This document shows, in pieces, positions 9,668-19,607 of a stretch of DNA of 64,000 nucleotides (position 1 is its first letter; the number at the start of each line of letters is the position of its first letter). The position numbers and the translations under genes are program-made. Below the pieces are notes generated by a model. That model was not told where the DNA came from. It did no database searches and worked only from the letters and a program-made list of their open reading frames with translations. The DNA is from Pyropia yezoensis (lineage: Eukaryota > Rhodophyta > Bangiophyceae > Bangiales > Bangiaceae). The DNA lies in assembly GCA_009829735.1 (NCBI GenBank), contig CM020618.1:25579122-25643121 (forward strand). The letters run 5' to 3'.

Positions 9668-11203
9668 CGTTCAATGGGTGGCCACGGAGCGGACGGCGCG
9701 CAGCTGCGGCGCGGCCGCCACGCTCGCTGGTTCACCGCCGCCGCCGCCACTGCCGACGCCACCGCTGCCACCTGCTGCCACTGCCGCCGCCACCGCCGCC
9801 GCTGCTGTCGCCGCCGCCGCTGTCACCGCTGTCGCCGCCGCCGCCGCTGTCGCCGCTGTCGCCGCCGCCGCCTCACCGCCAACGAGGCCGGCGCGGGGGT
9901 GAGGGCAAAGAGAGCGGCCCATCTCCCGCAGTGCCGCGCGCGCAATAGCGTAGCGCCGCGGCGGCAGTCGCCAGGTAGGGATACTAGCGTGGCCGCCGGG
10001 ACGGTCAGGCTGGCGGCAGCGGTGGTGGTGGCGGCGGCAGCGACGGCGGGGGCAGCCCCATGGCGAGGTGGCAACAGGGGGCGGGGGTGCCGCGGTGGCC
10101 GAGGTCAACAATGGGGCCACCGCCGGGCGTGTAGGAACGCCTCTGGGGATGCGGTTCCAAGGGTTGGGGCGGGGGAAGGGAAGGGAGAAACGGCTTGGGG
10201 GGGGAGGATGGGCAGCGGGCGGGCTCTGCACCGACTGCAGACTCGGCGGGGAGGAACAAGGCAAGGCAAAGCTACCGTTAGCTATACGACACGGCGATTG
10301 TGGATCCGGCTTGGGACAGGATCCCAATCGCAACCAAAAGTAGCACTGAGTCGGCACTAAGAAATGGTCAAATTCACGTCAGACACCAGAATGTAATTGC
10401 ATGAGCCCGTTTCTCTTCCCGCCCGCCTTGGTCGCCCGGCCCCGCGCGAGCAAATCGCGCACCAGCCTGCCAGACCCCCCCCCCCCCCCATTCCCACACG
10501 CCCGCCGCCCCGGCCCGTTGCCCCCCACCGGCCACGTGCGCTGCTGACGGGACCGCCGCCGCTTGGCCACCACGCAGCTCATCGCGTCGCCGGCCTCTTC
10601 CATCCACCTTTCCCCCCACCACCCCCCCCATCGCCCGCCGCTTTGTCGCGCGCGCGTGCCGCTGCCCCCGGCCTGCCTCGGCCCGCCGCCGTATCCCTCA
10701 TTACCGGCTGGCTGTTGCCGCTCGCCACGCCCGTCGGCCGCTCGATCCACTTGTTGTTTGCGGCGCTGCCGACCGCATTGTCCACTCCCCGCTCGTCTGG
10801 CCTGGCCTGGGCTGCACATTGCCGGCAACGGGCGGCCTGTGGCTGGAGGTTCTGTGTGTGTGTGTGTGGTTGCCCGCGGCGGCGTGTGCGTTGGTTGGTC
10901 TTCCGTCGTCGTCTTTCTTTTTCTTGGCCGCTTTTTTGCTTCCCGGCCCTCGCCTTTGTTTTGCATTTTGTGGTGCAGCAGCTCTGCTGCTGCTTCTGCA
11001 GAGCCGCCTACGCCACCGCTGTCTCTTTTTTTTTTTGGCGTAGGCCGCGGTGCCCGCTGGCTGGGGCCTCTCCCTCGAGCCGGCTGACGCGTGCTTCGCC
11101 GCTCCGCCGATCGGCGGTCGCGTTGCTCTTGACCGTCCCTTCCTCCTTCCCCTTCCTCCCTTGTCGCCGCCGTTCTTTTTGCTCCCCCAGCTCGGCATCA
11201 GTC
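9668..11203. other. Intergenic and 5' region of the DCP1-like gene
   Basis: The region has CCG-rich trinucleotide sequence (about 9735-9890), G-rich stretches, a (GT)n run near 10855 and T/C-rich pyrimidine tracts. Two tracts end in AG just upstream of the DCP1-like ATG: about 11022-11042 (T-rich, ending GTAG) and 11172-11190 (ending CCCCCAG). Both resemble 3' splice sites, so a 5'-UTR intron is possible. No separate gene is supported. Confidence 0.4.
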
Positions 11204-13333
11204 ATGAATGGCGGGGGCGTCGTGCAGCGGGCCGACATGGAACGCCACGCGGCGCGGACCAACCTGTCGGTCCTCCGGCGGCGGGACCCCGCGGTGACGG
11301 GCATCGTCGCGGCGGCCAGCCACGTGGCGGTCTACACCCTTGTCGACGGCGACTGGGCGCGCGCAGACGTGGAGGGCGCCCTCCTGCTCGTTGCCCGCTC
11401 CACCCCCCCGCATCACCGGGTGGTGGTGGTCAACCGCAAACACCCGACCAACCACGCTGAGGACGTGGATGCGGGGGGGCTGGAGCTGGAGACCAAGGGC
11501 CAGATGGTCATGTACCGGGTCGCGTCGTCGGGCGACGTGCGGGGGCTGTGGTTCCTTGAGCCCCGGGACTGCGTGCGGGTGTATGGGGTTCTTGAGGCGA
11601 TTGTGCGGGGGGAAGACGTGGCGGTTTGTGGCGTGGACGGGGAGGAAGCACCGGCAGCCGAGGAGGAGGGGGGGGGAGCGGCGGCCCCCACGACGACACC
11701 AGCGGCGGGGGGCGCCAAGGGCGGTGAAGCCCGCGCAAAGGAGCCGAGAGGACGTAAGGCCAAAGCAGCAGCGGCGGCGGCCGCGGCAGCGGCAGGGCGG
11801 GCGGAGCAGAAGCCAGCTGTGCAGTCGTTGGCGGTGCCGCAGCAGGCGGCTGCAGCGGCAGGCCCTGCCGGTCGGGCTTCACCAAAGGCAGAGTCGACAG
11901 TTTCCGCGCAGCAGGCGCCGTTCCAGCAACCGGCGCCAGGATTGGAGCCAGTGGATGGGCCACCGCCCTCATCACAGCCGCTGGCAGTGCAGCCGCCTCG
12001 CGATGTGCAGCCCCAGCTGCCTGAGCCACTGAAGGTGCAGTCGCAGGGCGAGGTGCAGGAGCCACAGCCGCCGCCGACGCCGCAGCGCGAGGTGCAAGAG
12101 CCGCAGCCGCCGCAGCAGCCGCCACAGCTGCAGCAGGTGCCGGCAGCTGCAGTCACGGCCGACCCACCCGAGCCGGCCCCTCAGCCGCCGCCAGCATCAC
12201 CGCCACCTGCTCCGGCACACGGCGAACCCCCCGGTGCAGTGCCCCCTCCGCCCGTGTCGCAGCCAGGGGGTGCGCCCGGCGGAGGTGGCGGGGGCTCTGC
12301 TCCTGCGCCGTCTCAAGCGGTGATGGGCGCGTACCCGCAGCCGCCGCCGCAACGGATGGCCCCACACCCCGGCGGCTATGGCCCGCCGCTGATGGGTCCA
12401 CATGGGCGAATGATGCCTCCTCCCATGGCTTTAGTTCCCCAGCCCAACGGCCTGCCGCCGATGGGCATGGTGCCGCCCAACGGTATGGGTCCGCCCAACG
12501 GTGTCCTGCCTCCCCATGCCAATGCTGGCCCCGGTGGTCGGCCGTTTCCACCGCCGCCGTACGGGATGCCGCCGCCGCTTGGTGGTGTCCCCCCCCCTGG
12601 CGCGCCCTTCCTGCCTGTCCACGCCATGGCGGGGATGCGGCTCAATGGGCGTGGGCCGGGGCCCGTCGCCGGCGGCGGTACGCCCCCCCCGTCGCAGCAG
12701 CTGCCTCATCTGGCAGGGGTGTACCATCCGCACCACCCCATGGCACCTCCTGTTGGCGTGCCGTATGGGGGGCACCCACCGCCACCCCACTTCTTCGCCA
12801 TGCACCCGCCGCACCCGCCGCCGGGGGTGGGCGGCCGTCGCCCCCCGTTTGGCTACTACCCTTATGGGCCTGGCGGGCCGCACCCGGGGGCGCCAATGGG
12901 GCCGCCCCTCCCGCGAGCCCACCCGGGCGCATACGGGATGCCGCCACCGCCGCACGGTCCGCCGGGACCGCCTCCGGTGGTGGCAGGCGCTGGTGGCGCG
13001 GGCGTTGGGCACAGCGGCGCGCCGCCCGGCTCTGCGGGTGGGGCGGTCGCGAGTGGGCGGCCCATAGGCGGCGGGGGTGTCCCCGCGCCGCGGTCGGCGG
13101 GTGCGCCGGCGTCGGGGTCCCCCGCCGTACCGTCTGGGGTACCCCCCACCAATGTGGAGATGTCCAGCTCGGCGGCGCCGGACTCGCAGACGTCGGCCGT
13201 CACATCTGCGCCTGGCCCGTCATCGGGGCTGCCGTCAGGGCTGCCGCCGGCAGTGCCCGCCGTGACTGCCGGCTCACCGGCTGACGTCAAAGGTGCTGGC
13301 GCTTTCATCATGAGCCTCCTGCGGACGACGTAG
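11204..13333 (+). CDS. DCP1: DCP1-like mRNA decapping factor with long Pro-rich tail
   Basis: This 709-aa protein resembles DCP1, the EVH1-domain activator of the Dcp2 decapping enzyme in cytoplasmic P-bodies. The start is the ATG at 11204 (MNGGGVVQRADMERHAARTN). Residues about 8-130 match the DCP1 EVH1 fold in order: NLSVLRRRDPAV, then VAVYTL, DVEGALLLVAR, a VVVNRK segment, LETKGQMVMYR, GLWFLEPRDC and a final helix VYGVLEAI. The rest (about 140-709) is low-complexity, first Ala/Gln/Pro-rich, then Gly/Pro/His-rich. No C-terminal trimerisation domain of the animal/plant type is obvious. The single-exon CDS is convergent with the NOC4-like gene downstream. The family call rests on motif order and spacing seen by eye. 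Confidence 0.82.
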   Translation: MNGGGVVQRADMERHAARTNLSVLRRRDPAVTGIVAAASHVAVYTLVDGDWARADVEGALLLVARSTPPHHRVVVVNRKHPTNHAEDVDAGGLELETKGQMVMYRVASSGDVRGLWFLEPRDCVRVYGVLEAIVRGEDVAVCGVDGEEAPAAEEEGGGAAAPTTTPAAGGAKGGEARAKEPRGRKAKAAAAAAAAAAGRAEQKPAVQSLAVPQQAAAAAGPAGRASPKAESTVSAQQAPFQQPAPGLEPVDGPPPSSQPLAVQPPRDVQPQLPEPLKVQSQGEVQEPQPPPTPQREVQEPQPPQQPPQLQQVPAAAVTADPPEPAPQPPPASPPPAPAHGEPPGAVPPPPVSQPGGAPGGGGGGSAPAPSQAVMGAYPQPPPQRMAPHPGGYGPPLMGPHGRMMPPPMALVPQPNGLPPMGMVPPNGMGPPNGVLPPHANAGPGGRPFPPPPYGMPPPLGGVPPPGAPFLPVHAMAGMRLNGRGPGPVAGGGTPPPSQQLPHLAGVYHPHHPMAPPVGVPYGGHPPPPHFFAMHPPHPPPGVGGRRPPFGYYPYGPGGPHPGAPMGPPLPRAHPGAYGMPPPPHGPPGPPPVVAGAGGAGVGHSGAPPGSAGGAVASGRPIGGGGVPAPRSAGAPASGSPAVPSGVPPTNVEMSSSAAPDSQTSAVTSAPGPSSGLPSGLPPAVPAVTAGSPADVKGAGAFIMSLLRTT

Positions 13334-13866
13334 CAAGGGTCGGCAGGCGCGCTTTGAGACTGAGGCAGATGCGCCGCTGTGACGGCGGGCGCACTTTGAT
13401 AGAGAAGCAGACGTGTCGGGGCCAGGGGATCCCGGAGGGGGACCCGCTTGGATTGATCGGATGAGAGGAAGGCTGCCGCGACCCGTGACGATTGGGGCTT
13501 TCCCATTGTCGCGACCCGGCGGTGCCACGGTCCTGTTGGGGCCCTTCGCCGCAGTCCGCCGCGGTCGGCAGCGGCTTTGTCGCCTCTCGAGTCGTTTGTA
13601 CAGTGCCGCGGGGTCTCAGGGGCGCCGCGCGCAGACCGGGGAGGGGCCTGCTTGGGGATCATCGAGTGCCGCTGATGCCCCCTGTATTATTTGAGAGGAG
13701 CTATGGTTTTTACGATATGGGGCCTCTCGCGCTCTTGTTGTGGTATTTGCACCCCCGCATATCCGCCTGGGAGACGGCCGACGCCGGCTACACACACCAT
13801 GGGCGAACACGCCTGAGTCCTCCACTCCCGCTCTAACAGCCCGCACCCCATCCACGCCCCCGCGTC
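13334..13866. other. Spacer between convergent genes
   Basis: This 533-bp stretch separates the 3' ends of the DCP1-like (+) and NOC4-like (-) genes and presumably holds both 3' UTRs and poly(A) signals. No ORF with protein-like composition was seen. Confidence 0.5.
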
Positions 13867-15870
13867 TCACCGCCAGCGCAGGACGCCCTCCAGCGCCAGC
13901 CCGTCCCCCACCGACGGCGCCGTGTACGCAAGGGGCGTCAGCGACCGGCGCTTGTCAAACTCGGCGTGGAACACATCGGCGTAGGAGAGGTCCGCACAGT
14001 CGGCCACGTCGCCCGGCGGCGGCCGTGGCCGCGGGATGGCCGTCACGTCGGCGGTAAAGGCGGCGGCGACCGCCGCGACGGCGGGGCTGACGTGCGACCG
14101 GAGGGGGGCCAGCTCCCACAGGCAGCTGTCTAGCGCGCGCGCCGCGGCGGGGTTTGCCGCGGCCGCGTCATACACGTCGGCGCCGCCCCATGCGTGGGGC
14201 GGTGTAGATGCGGGCGCGGCGGCGGCGGTGGCGGCGGCAGCAGTGGCGGCGGCAGCCGTGGCGGCGGCAGCGGCCGCTTCCCCCTTTACGAGAGCCCCTC
14301 CCGTCGACGGGGGGGGCTCGAAAAAGGAGGTAAACGCGGGCGCCGGCGTCAAGACCCCCCCCGCGCCCAGCGCTGCCCCCGCGTCAACGTACCGGCGGTG
14401 GACGAGCACCGACACGGCCGGGTGCTTGCGGATGAGCTCCAGCGCCAGCCGCAGGCACCACATGGCGCCGTGTGGGGGCGCAACCAGCGCCAGCCGCGCC
14501 AGCCGCTTGACAAACGCGGCGATCACCGCTGCGGGCAGGTGGCCGCCGCCCGCCAAAAACGCGGGCACCGCGGCGAGGAACGCTTGCCGGCGGCGAGCGT
14601 AGAAGAGGGTCTCGGGGGTGAGGCGGACGTAGAGGGAGGTGTAAAACGCCGGGTAGTCGAGGCCGTGGTCCCGGATGAGGGCGTAGAGGCCGTCGAGCGC
14701 CACGATCGACGGCGGGCCCCCGCGGTTGTACGCGGCGGTGAGGTAGTCGGCCAGGCGCAGGGGGGCGGCCAGCCGCGGGAGGACCGTCCCCGCGAGCGGC
14801 AGCAGCTTGTCCAGCTCCCCGCCCCCGCCGGGGCGGGTGGGCGCACCCAGCGCGGCCACCCAGCAGTCAGAGTAGGCGGCGCGTAGCGCCTTGTAGGGCA
14901 GCGTCACGTCCGTGGTCCCGGCCGCGCCGGGGGGGGGGAGGTGCGCCTTGCGCTTGCGCGACTCCCGCGGCTGCTGCGCCGGGCGCGGGCCGCCTAGCTT
15001 GGTCGACAGCAGCACGGGCGTCCAGGCACCCGCCTCGAGGGGCAGCGGGATGACCGCGTGGCTAAGCATGGCAAGCACATTGTCCACAACACCATCGGCG
15101 CCTGCTGGGGGGGCGGACGCCGCTGCCGTCCCGGCCGGCGACTCTTGTCCACCCCCTCCTGCGCTCTCGTCCCCCTCGCCGTCGGGCGACACGCCTAGCG
15201 CCGACGTGGCACCCGCGGCCTGCACGTCCGAAGGTGCCGCGTCGTCGGCCTTCGCGTCACTCGCGGCGACGGCCACCTCCCGTGCCGTACGCTCACGGCA
15301 GAGGCGGGTGGCCACTTCAAGCGTCCACAGCTTAACGTCGTCATAGGCCGCCACAAACACCTCGTTGAGCGTCGCCGCCGCAGGCACGGGCGGCACCGCC
15401 CCCAGCACCGCCGCCGCAACGGGGCGCCACGCGGCGGCGCCCGCGGCGGCGGCCACCGCCAGCGCCGCGTCGGCAACGCCCACGCCAGGCCCGGCACCCC
15501 CGCGGTGGCGGCCACCGCCCGCGGCAGGGGCGATCCCACCGGCCGTCGCGCCTGCGTTGTCGTCGTCGGCCGCGGCGGCCGGCGGCGGTGCGCGGCGGAG
15601 TGCCAGCGCCGGCAACGACGCGAGCCACTCGGCGGTGCGGGCGGCGAGCCAGGCCGCGACGGGCGCGCCAGCGTCGTCGCCCGACGCGACGGCCGCGGCG
15701 GCGGCGGCGGTGAGGCGGCCGAGCGACCGGCGGGAGGCGTGGAGGGCGGCCGTCGCCGTCGCGTCATCGGCAGAGGCGGTGGCGTCAAGGAGGGCAGGGA
15801 GGCCGTTGGCGCCAGCCAAGCCGGCAGAGCGGAGGGCCGCCTCAGCGGCGCGGACGCCCGCCACGTCCAT
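13867..15870 (-). CDS. NOC4: NOC4-like ribosome biogenesis protein (CBF/Mak21 family)
   Basis: This 667-aa protein resembles NOC4, which acts with NOP14 in 40S subunit maturation in the nucleolus. The start chosen is the ATG at 15870 (MDVAGVRAAEAALRSAG); the frame extends 32 codons upstream without an ATG. The diagnostic CBF domain lies at about residues 385-510: LDGLYALIRDHGLDYPAFY, then SLYVRLTPETLFYARRR, then FVKRLARLALVAPPHG, and ELIRKHPAVSVLVHR. After an Ala-rich insert (about 530-552) comes a second conserved piece near CLWELAPLRSHVSPAV. The N-terminal half is Ala-rich with helical repeats. The protein is longer than my recollection of the yeast and human proteins because of low-complexity inserts. 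Confidence 0.88.
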   Translation of the reverse strand: MDVAGVRAAEAALRSAGLAGANGLPALLDATASADDATATAALHASRRSLGRLTAAAAAAVASGDDAGAPVAAWLAARTAEWLASLPALALRRAPPPAAAADDDNAGATAGGIAPAAGGGRHRGGAGPGVGVADAALAVAAAAGAAAWRPVAAAVLGAVPPVPAAATLNEVFVAAYDDVKLWTLEVATRLCRERTAREVAVAASDAKADDAAPSDVQAAGATSALGVSPDGEGDESAGGGGQESPAGTAAASAPPAGADGVVDNVLAMLSHAVIPLPLEAGAWTPVLLSTKLGGPRPAQQPRESRKRKAHLPPPGAAGTTDVTLPYKALRAAYSDCWVAALGAPTRPGGGGELDKLLPLAGTVLPRLAAPLRLADYLTAAYNRGGPPSIVALDGLYALIRDHGLDYPAFYTSLYVRLTPETLFYARRRQAFLAAVPAFLAGGGHLPAAVIAAFVKRLARLALVAPPHGAMWCLRLALELIRKHPAVSVLVHRRYVDAGAALGAGGVLTPAPAFTSFFEPPPSTGGALVKGEAAAAAATAAAATAAAATAAAAPASTPPHAWGGADVYDAAAANPAAARALDSCLWELAPLRSHVSPAVAAVAAAFTADVTAIPRPRPPPGDVADCADLSYADVFHAEFDKRRSLTPLAYTAPSVGDGLALEGVLRWR

Positions 15871-16133
15871 GGCAGCTCGGCAGGTCGCCGTGGGGCTCAG
15901 CCAGAAGAGAGGGTTGACGATAACGAAAGGACTGTAGTGAAGAGAAGAACTCGCCTGTGATACCAACGAGCCCGGTCTTTGCCAGCTCCCTGGCGGCCGT
16001 GGGGTGGGTAGCCAAGAAGGGATGTTGGCGGCCTTCTAGTGTCCTGCCGGACAGACACTAGACGACTGGATGGTGGACGCCTCTGACCAAGAGTCACACC
16101 AATGGCTACCGCCGGCACCCCCCTCCCAGCCGC

Positions 16134-16174
<41 letters not shown>

Positions 16175-16643
16175 TACCCGCCGCCCCTCCCCCCCCCCCC
16201 TCCCAGCAGCCCCGCCATTGGCTGCCGCCGGCACCCCCCTCCCAGCACCCCCTCCCCCCTCCCCCTCCCAGCGCCGGTCTTGGCGCGGATGTGCCCGACG
16301 GCGACAAGGAATACATACTGTTGGTGATCTTGTAGCACCCCCCCAAAGTCTATAAAGAATGAATTGCTACGTAGCTGGACTGACATTACGCCACAATCAA
16401 AGACCAAGGCCAAGTGCGACACGGCACCCCTCTCGCCTCAACCTCACAGCCTACCTCCTCTGTGACAACGGAAGGTGTCGTCTCGTAGCAGCAACGCGAG
16501 GAGAGACAGTGGTCTCATGCCAAGGTAAGTTTTTCTTGTAGACAGCGCCACGACGCGGTCGGATAAGAACGACATGTCGGACAACGCGGACAGCATCGTC
16601 CGTTAACGCAGGCCAGGGAGATATACTGCTCGTGACAAACCAG
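15871..16643. other. Intergenic region with long poly-C tract
   Basis: This lies between the start of the NOC4-like gene and the end of the membrane-protein gene, both on the minus strand. It contains a 40-nt C run and the similar C-rich segments flanking it. No gene is supported. Confidence 0.5.
16135..16174. repeat. Poly-C tract, 40 nt
   Basis: An uninterrupted run of 40 C residues is followed by more C-rich sequence to about 16260. Similar segments flank the run: one at about 16099-16131 and one at about 16212-16245 share CCGCCGGCACCCCCCTCCCA, which points to a local duplication. The true length is uncertain. Confidence 0.9.
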
Positions 16644-18635
16644 TCATGTGGCACCCGACACTGCGTTGGAAACCACCGGCAGGTCTGAGAGTGGCCTCTT
16701 GTTCTGGCTGCCGCCGACCATGAACGTCATACCAGCAGCCACCATGAAGAAAGCAATGATCAGCAGAAGCGAGAGGCCACCACCCTCCCCACCCGAGGCA
16801 ACGTCCGCCGCAGCCGCTAGCAAGAAGGGTACGACAACGCCAACCCGCAACAGCGTCCGCTGCGACAAGACGGGCGCGACGAGCGCCCGAATGTAGTAAG
16901 GAGCCACCAGCCAGAGGATGCCCACCGTGGCATACTGCGCCACCGACAGTAACGACGTGGTTGACGCCGCAGCAGGAGTGACGAGGCCACGCGAGGAAGC
17001 CAGAGCCGCACCAATGGCAAGGAGAGACACAATCCCAGCAGCTGCGGTGACGCTGAGAGAGAATTGCCGCTTAGAGCCCCCCAGCTCTGTCGCCAGCCGC
17101 CGAGTGTGCGGGCGCGACGCTTGCATAAGAACGGACGCGAGCAGCACAAGAAGGACGCCTAGCTCAGCACGCACGGCGGACCCGTCCACAAGGAGCTCGT
17201 GAAAGAAGCCATCCCCGCTGCCGTCCCCGTCAATGTCAGAGTCAAACAAGGAGAGCAAGCTGCGGCGCAACGGCTTTTGCCCCACAGGGACACCGTCCAG
17301 CGCGACCATCTGCCACGGAGAGAGACCAGCAGCTCCACCGCTGATCTGCACGCGCGACAGCCGCCGGAGCGCGTCGCCCGCAGCAAGCGCTCGGTCGCGA
17401 ACGCCGTAAATCACGCGCGGCATGAGTGACAGAGGAGTGCTGTCAACAACCGGTGCGACAGCGGCGAGCGAACGAAGCGGCGCCATTGGAGGGACTGCAT
17501 CCACCGCAGCCATCAATGCAGCTATGTCCCCATTCCCAAGCAGGGCCCGTCTCCGAACGGCAAGCTGCTCGGGGAGTTGCTCCTGACCTCGCGCACGCGA
17601 AGCCGCCGCAGACAGCCGCGAAATCTCCTCCGCCGTCTTGTGCCGCAATGCCCCGACTGATTCCCCTGCACGATGGACCAGTGGTGACTCCTCAATATCT
17701 GCTAGCCCAGGCGCCCGCCCAGACGCGTCGTAGACCAACAAGGCGTAAGCAGCCAGCATCAGCAAGGCGCCTCGCGTCTTCCGCCGCTCAGGCAGTTCAC
17801 GCCGACGGATGATGGAGGAGGCGTAGAGTAGAGGTAGCTCAGCACCGTCGACTAACAGGGCACGCAGCGGGCCACACGACTTGACGCCCGCCACCCACGC
17901 ACACAGCGTGGCTGCCAGCATCGCGCCAGAGGCCGCAATCTGTTCCACCAAACAGGGGGTTGCAAATAAGGCCACCACAAGGCAAACAGAAATAGAAACA
18001 GCAAAGTCGGAGCAATGGTGAGGACGCACAAGCAGAAGAGCATAAAAAACGTGTCGCAAAGATTGAGAACGCATGGTTAGCAAGACGACCAAGAGAGGCG
18101 CACGCAAAGACCCGTGGAATACGCTTGAGCAACCCAAGTAACGTGCAAGAAAATTCGACGAAAAAGCGCACGCATCTGCTGGCTTAGGGCAAGAGACACA
18201 CAAAGGACTCGTGGACCAAAAACACCCCTTCGCTATGCCTACCTTGCGCCATCTCTTGGCACCGATGCGGCGGCCAGACCATGGCCTTTGTAGGGACAGT
18301 AGCACAGCAGATGCCCCAGCCACGACACAAAACAGGTAGAAAAAGAGAGGGGAGCCGTCGGCGCCTCGGAGAAAGCGGAAAGTAGCAAACGCCGCCGCCA
18401 CCCGGGCGACCTTGCCACCACACAACACTGCCAGAGCAGAGCGGAGAGACAGGGCAACCGTGTTTCCAGACGTCCCTGCCGCAGAAGACACAGACGCGGC
18501 GGAGGCAGACCCTATGGATGCAGAGGAAGTGGGGTTGGCCGCCGACGCTGAGGCCGTCGCCCCAGTCGCAGACACAGCGCCACTACCACCCCGAGCGCTG
18601 CTCCCGCTCCCTGGAAGTATGATGTTGTTGGCCAT
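16644..18635 (-). CDS. Polytopic membrane protein, family not recognised
   Basis: The 663-aa ORF starts at a true ATG (MANNIILPGSGSSARGG). Residues 1-60 are Ser/Ala/Gly-rich. About 8-10 hydrophobic segments follow, for example around LFFYLFCVVAGASAVLL, GALLMLAAYALLVY, LGVLLVLLASVLMQ, VAQYATVGILWLVAPYYI and LLLIIAFFMVAAGMTFMV. A loop near residue 462 reads DSDIDGDGSGDG, an Asp-rich possible Ca-binding stretch, though not a canonical EF-hand. The segment 17940-18242 is T-rich, has GTAGGC at its 5' edge and GGAACAG at its 3' edge, and is exactly 303 nt, so it may be an unspliced in-frame intron; removing it would leave 562 aa. A transporter role is possible but nothing identifies a substrate. 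Confidence 0.65.
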   Translation of the reverse strand: MANNIILPGSGSSARGGSGAVSATGATASASAANPTSSASIGSASAASVSSAAGTSGNTVALSLRSALAVLCGGKVARVAAAFATFRFLRGADGSPLFFYLFCVVAGASAVLLSLQRPWSGRRIGAKRWRKVGIAKGCFWSTSPLCVSCPKPADACAFSSNFLARYLGCSSVFHGSLRAPLLVVLLTMRSQSLRHVFYALLLVRPHHCSDFAVSISVCLVVALFATPCLVEQIAASGAMLAATLCAWVAGVKSCGPLRALLVDGAELPLLYASSIIRRRELPERRKTRGALLMLAAYALLVYDASGRAPGLADIEESPLVHRAGESVGALRHKTAEEISRLSAAASRARGQEQLPEQLAVRRRALLGNGDIAALMAAVDAVPPMAPLRSLAAVAPVVDSTPLSLMPRVIYGVRDRALAAGDALRRLSRVQISGGAAGLSPWQMVALDGVPVGQKPLRRSLLSLFDSDIDGDGSGDGFFHELLVDGSAVRAELGVLLVLLASVLMQASRPHTRRLATELGGSKRQFSLSVTAAAGIVSLLAIGAALASSRGLVTPAAASTTSLLSVAQYATVGILWLVAPYYIRALVAPVLSQRTLLRVGVVVPFLLAAAADVASGGEGGGLSLLLIIAFFMVAAGMTFMVGGSQNKRPLSDLPVVSNAVSGAT
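17940..18242 (-). other. Candidate in-frame intron in the membrane-protein gene
   Basis: Read on the minus strand, CGCAAG|GTAGGC forms a plausible donor at 18242 and a pyrimidine-rich stretch ending GGAACAG forms an acceptor at 17940. The 303 nt are divisible by three and lack stops. The segment is visibly lower in GC than the flanking coding sequence. If it is an intron, the encoded cysteine-rich residues there are not part of the protein. Confidence 0.4.
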
Positions 18636-19247
18636 GCCTCCACCTCAAAGCGGCGCGGTCCCCGCTCCGACGTGCAGAAAGGCGCGATGCCTGCAGAGCG
18701 CCCGACTCAGCGAGACTGCAATGCGTGGGTGGCCGAGGAGCGGCACAGCCGGTGCCCAAGAGAGCGAGGCACCAGCGACATAGGCACGCGAAGACGAAGC
18801 CGCGCACCACGAACTGTTCCCCGACCAAAAAAATAGAAAAGAAGGCGGCAGGCCCGCAACGACTGGGCAGCGCGTCCCGAGCTGTGGCTGTCGCCAGCGA
18901 TCCGGAGCACTGGCGCTCCGAAGGCCAAGTCAACAGGACGTGAGCGCACGCAGCAGCGCAGCAAGGCCCGACTGCCACTGCCGACAGTAGTAAGTAAACT
19001 ACATTTGTCGTTCTTCGGTCAAAAGAATCATAGAGGTAGTGATTCAACGGTTGGAACGAGCAATCGCCTTTGGCATCATTTGGATCTGTAGGCTGCCGAT
19101 CGTCGCCGGATTGTGAGCACCCGAGTTGCCTTCGCACTCGCAGCAGACAGCTGCCCTTTGCTCGCCTTCGGGGCAAACAGCCTTTCACGATCCCCCGCGA
19201 TTTCTAGCCGCCACAGCTACTGCGAGGAGTTGGCGGCAGCGATCCTG
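18636..19247. other. Upstream region of the membrane-protein gene
   Basis: No protein is supported. The region probably contains the promoter and 5' UTR of the minus-strand gene. It ends at the left edge of a retroelement LTR, with CCTG at 19244-19247 as the putative target-site duplication. Confidence 0.5.
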
Positions 19248-19607
19248 TGTAGCACAATAGGAATCCGTCGCACGTCCACTCTCAGGGAACACTCACCAAG
19301 GGGGATCGGCACCAACGTCACCGGGAGGCCAAGGTTGCTGTCCTTGGAGCGCAAGCCACGGGACCAAGATGGGAGCCCAAATGGGAGGGGTTTGTTGTTC
19401 TACCTTGGCCGGCGGTGGATTCGCCACCGGCCCCCTCGTTATAAACCCTCGGAGACACTACTAACTACCCTCCACCCCAAGATGCAAGTCCCTCTGGTCA
19501 TACGTAACTTATAGATACCGTGACCAGCTCGGACTCTCAAATTGAAAGTTAAGGATTAGAAGTAGCCCCCCTGTTAGGGTCACAATACGGACAACCATAT
19601 TGCTACA
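19248..19607 (-). repeat. LTR 1 (3' LTR of E1)
   Basis: This 360-bp repeat begins TGTAGCA and ends TGCTACA, giving 7-bp inverted termini with canonical TG...CA. It is adjacent to the polypurine tract on the right, which marks it as the 3' LTR of a minus-strand element. It differs from LTR 2 at several positions and by a 3-nt indel, about 2% by eye. Confidence 0.92.
19440..19445 (+). promoter_or_regulatory. TATAAA in LTR pointing towards the antisense ORF
   Basis: TATAAA occurs on the plus strand of LTR 1, i.e. antisense to the element's gag-pol, about 750 bp upstream of the antisense ORF start. The same bases read TTTATAAC in the sense direction, so the site could serve either orientation. 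It is conserved in the family's other LTRs. Promoter function is inference. Confidence 0.3.

Noticed and set aside
9048..9948. Repeated ORFs in the 264-bp duplication
   Set aside because: The frames are open on both strands, run through G homopolymers and show no protein-like conservation between units beyond the DNA identity.
10397..11203. N-terminal extension of the DCP1-like ORF
   Set aside because: It begins at TTG and is low-complexity; homology starts just after the ATG at 11204, so the upstream part is probably UTR.
16070..16335. Proline-rich ORFs over the poly-C tract
   Set aside because: They are translations of a homopolymer; the frame depends on an uncertain run length.
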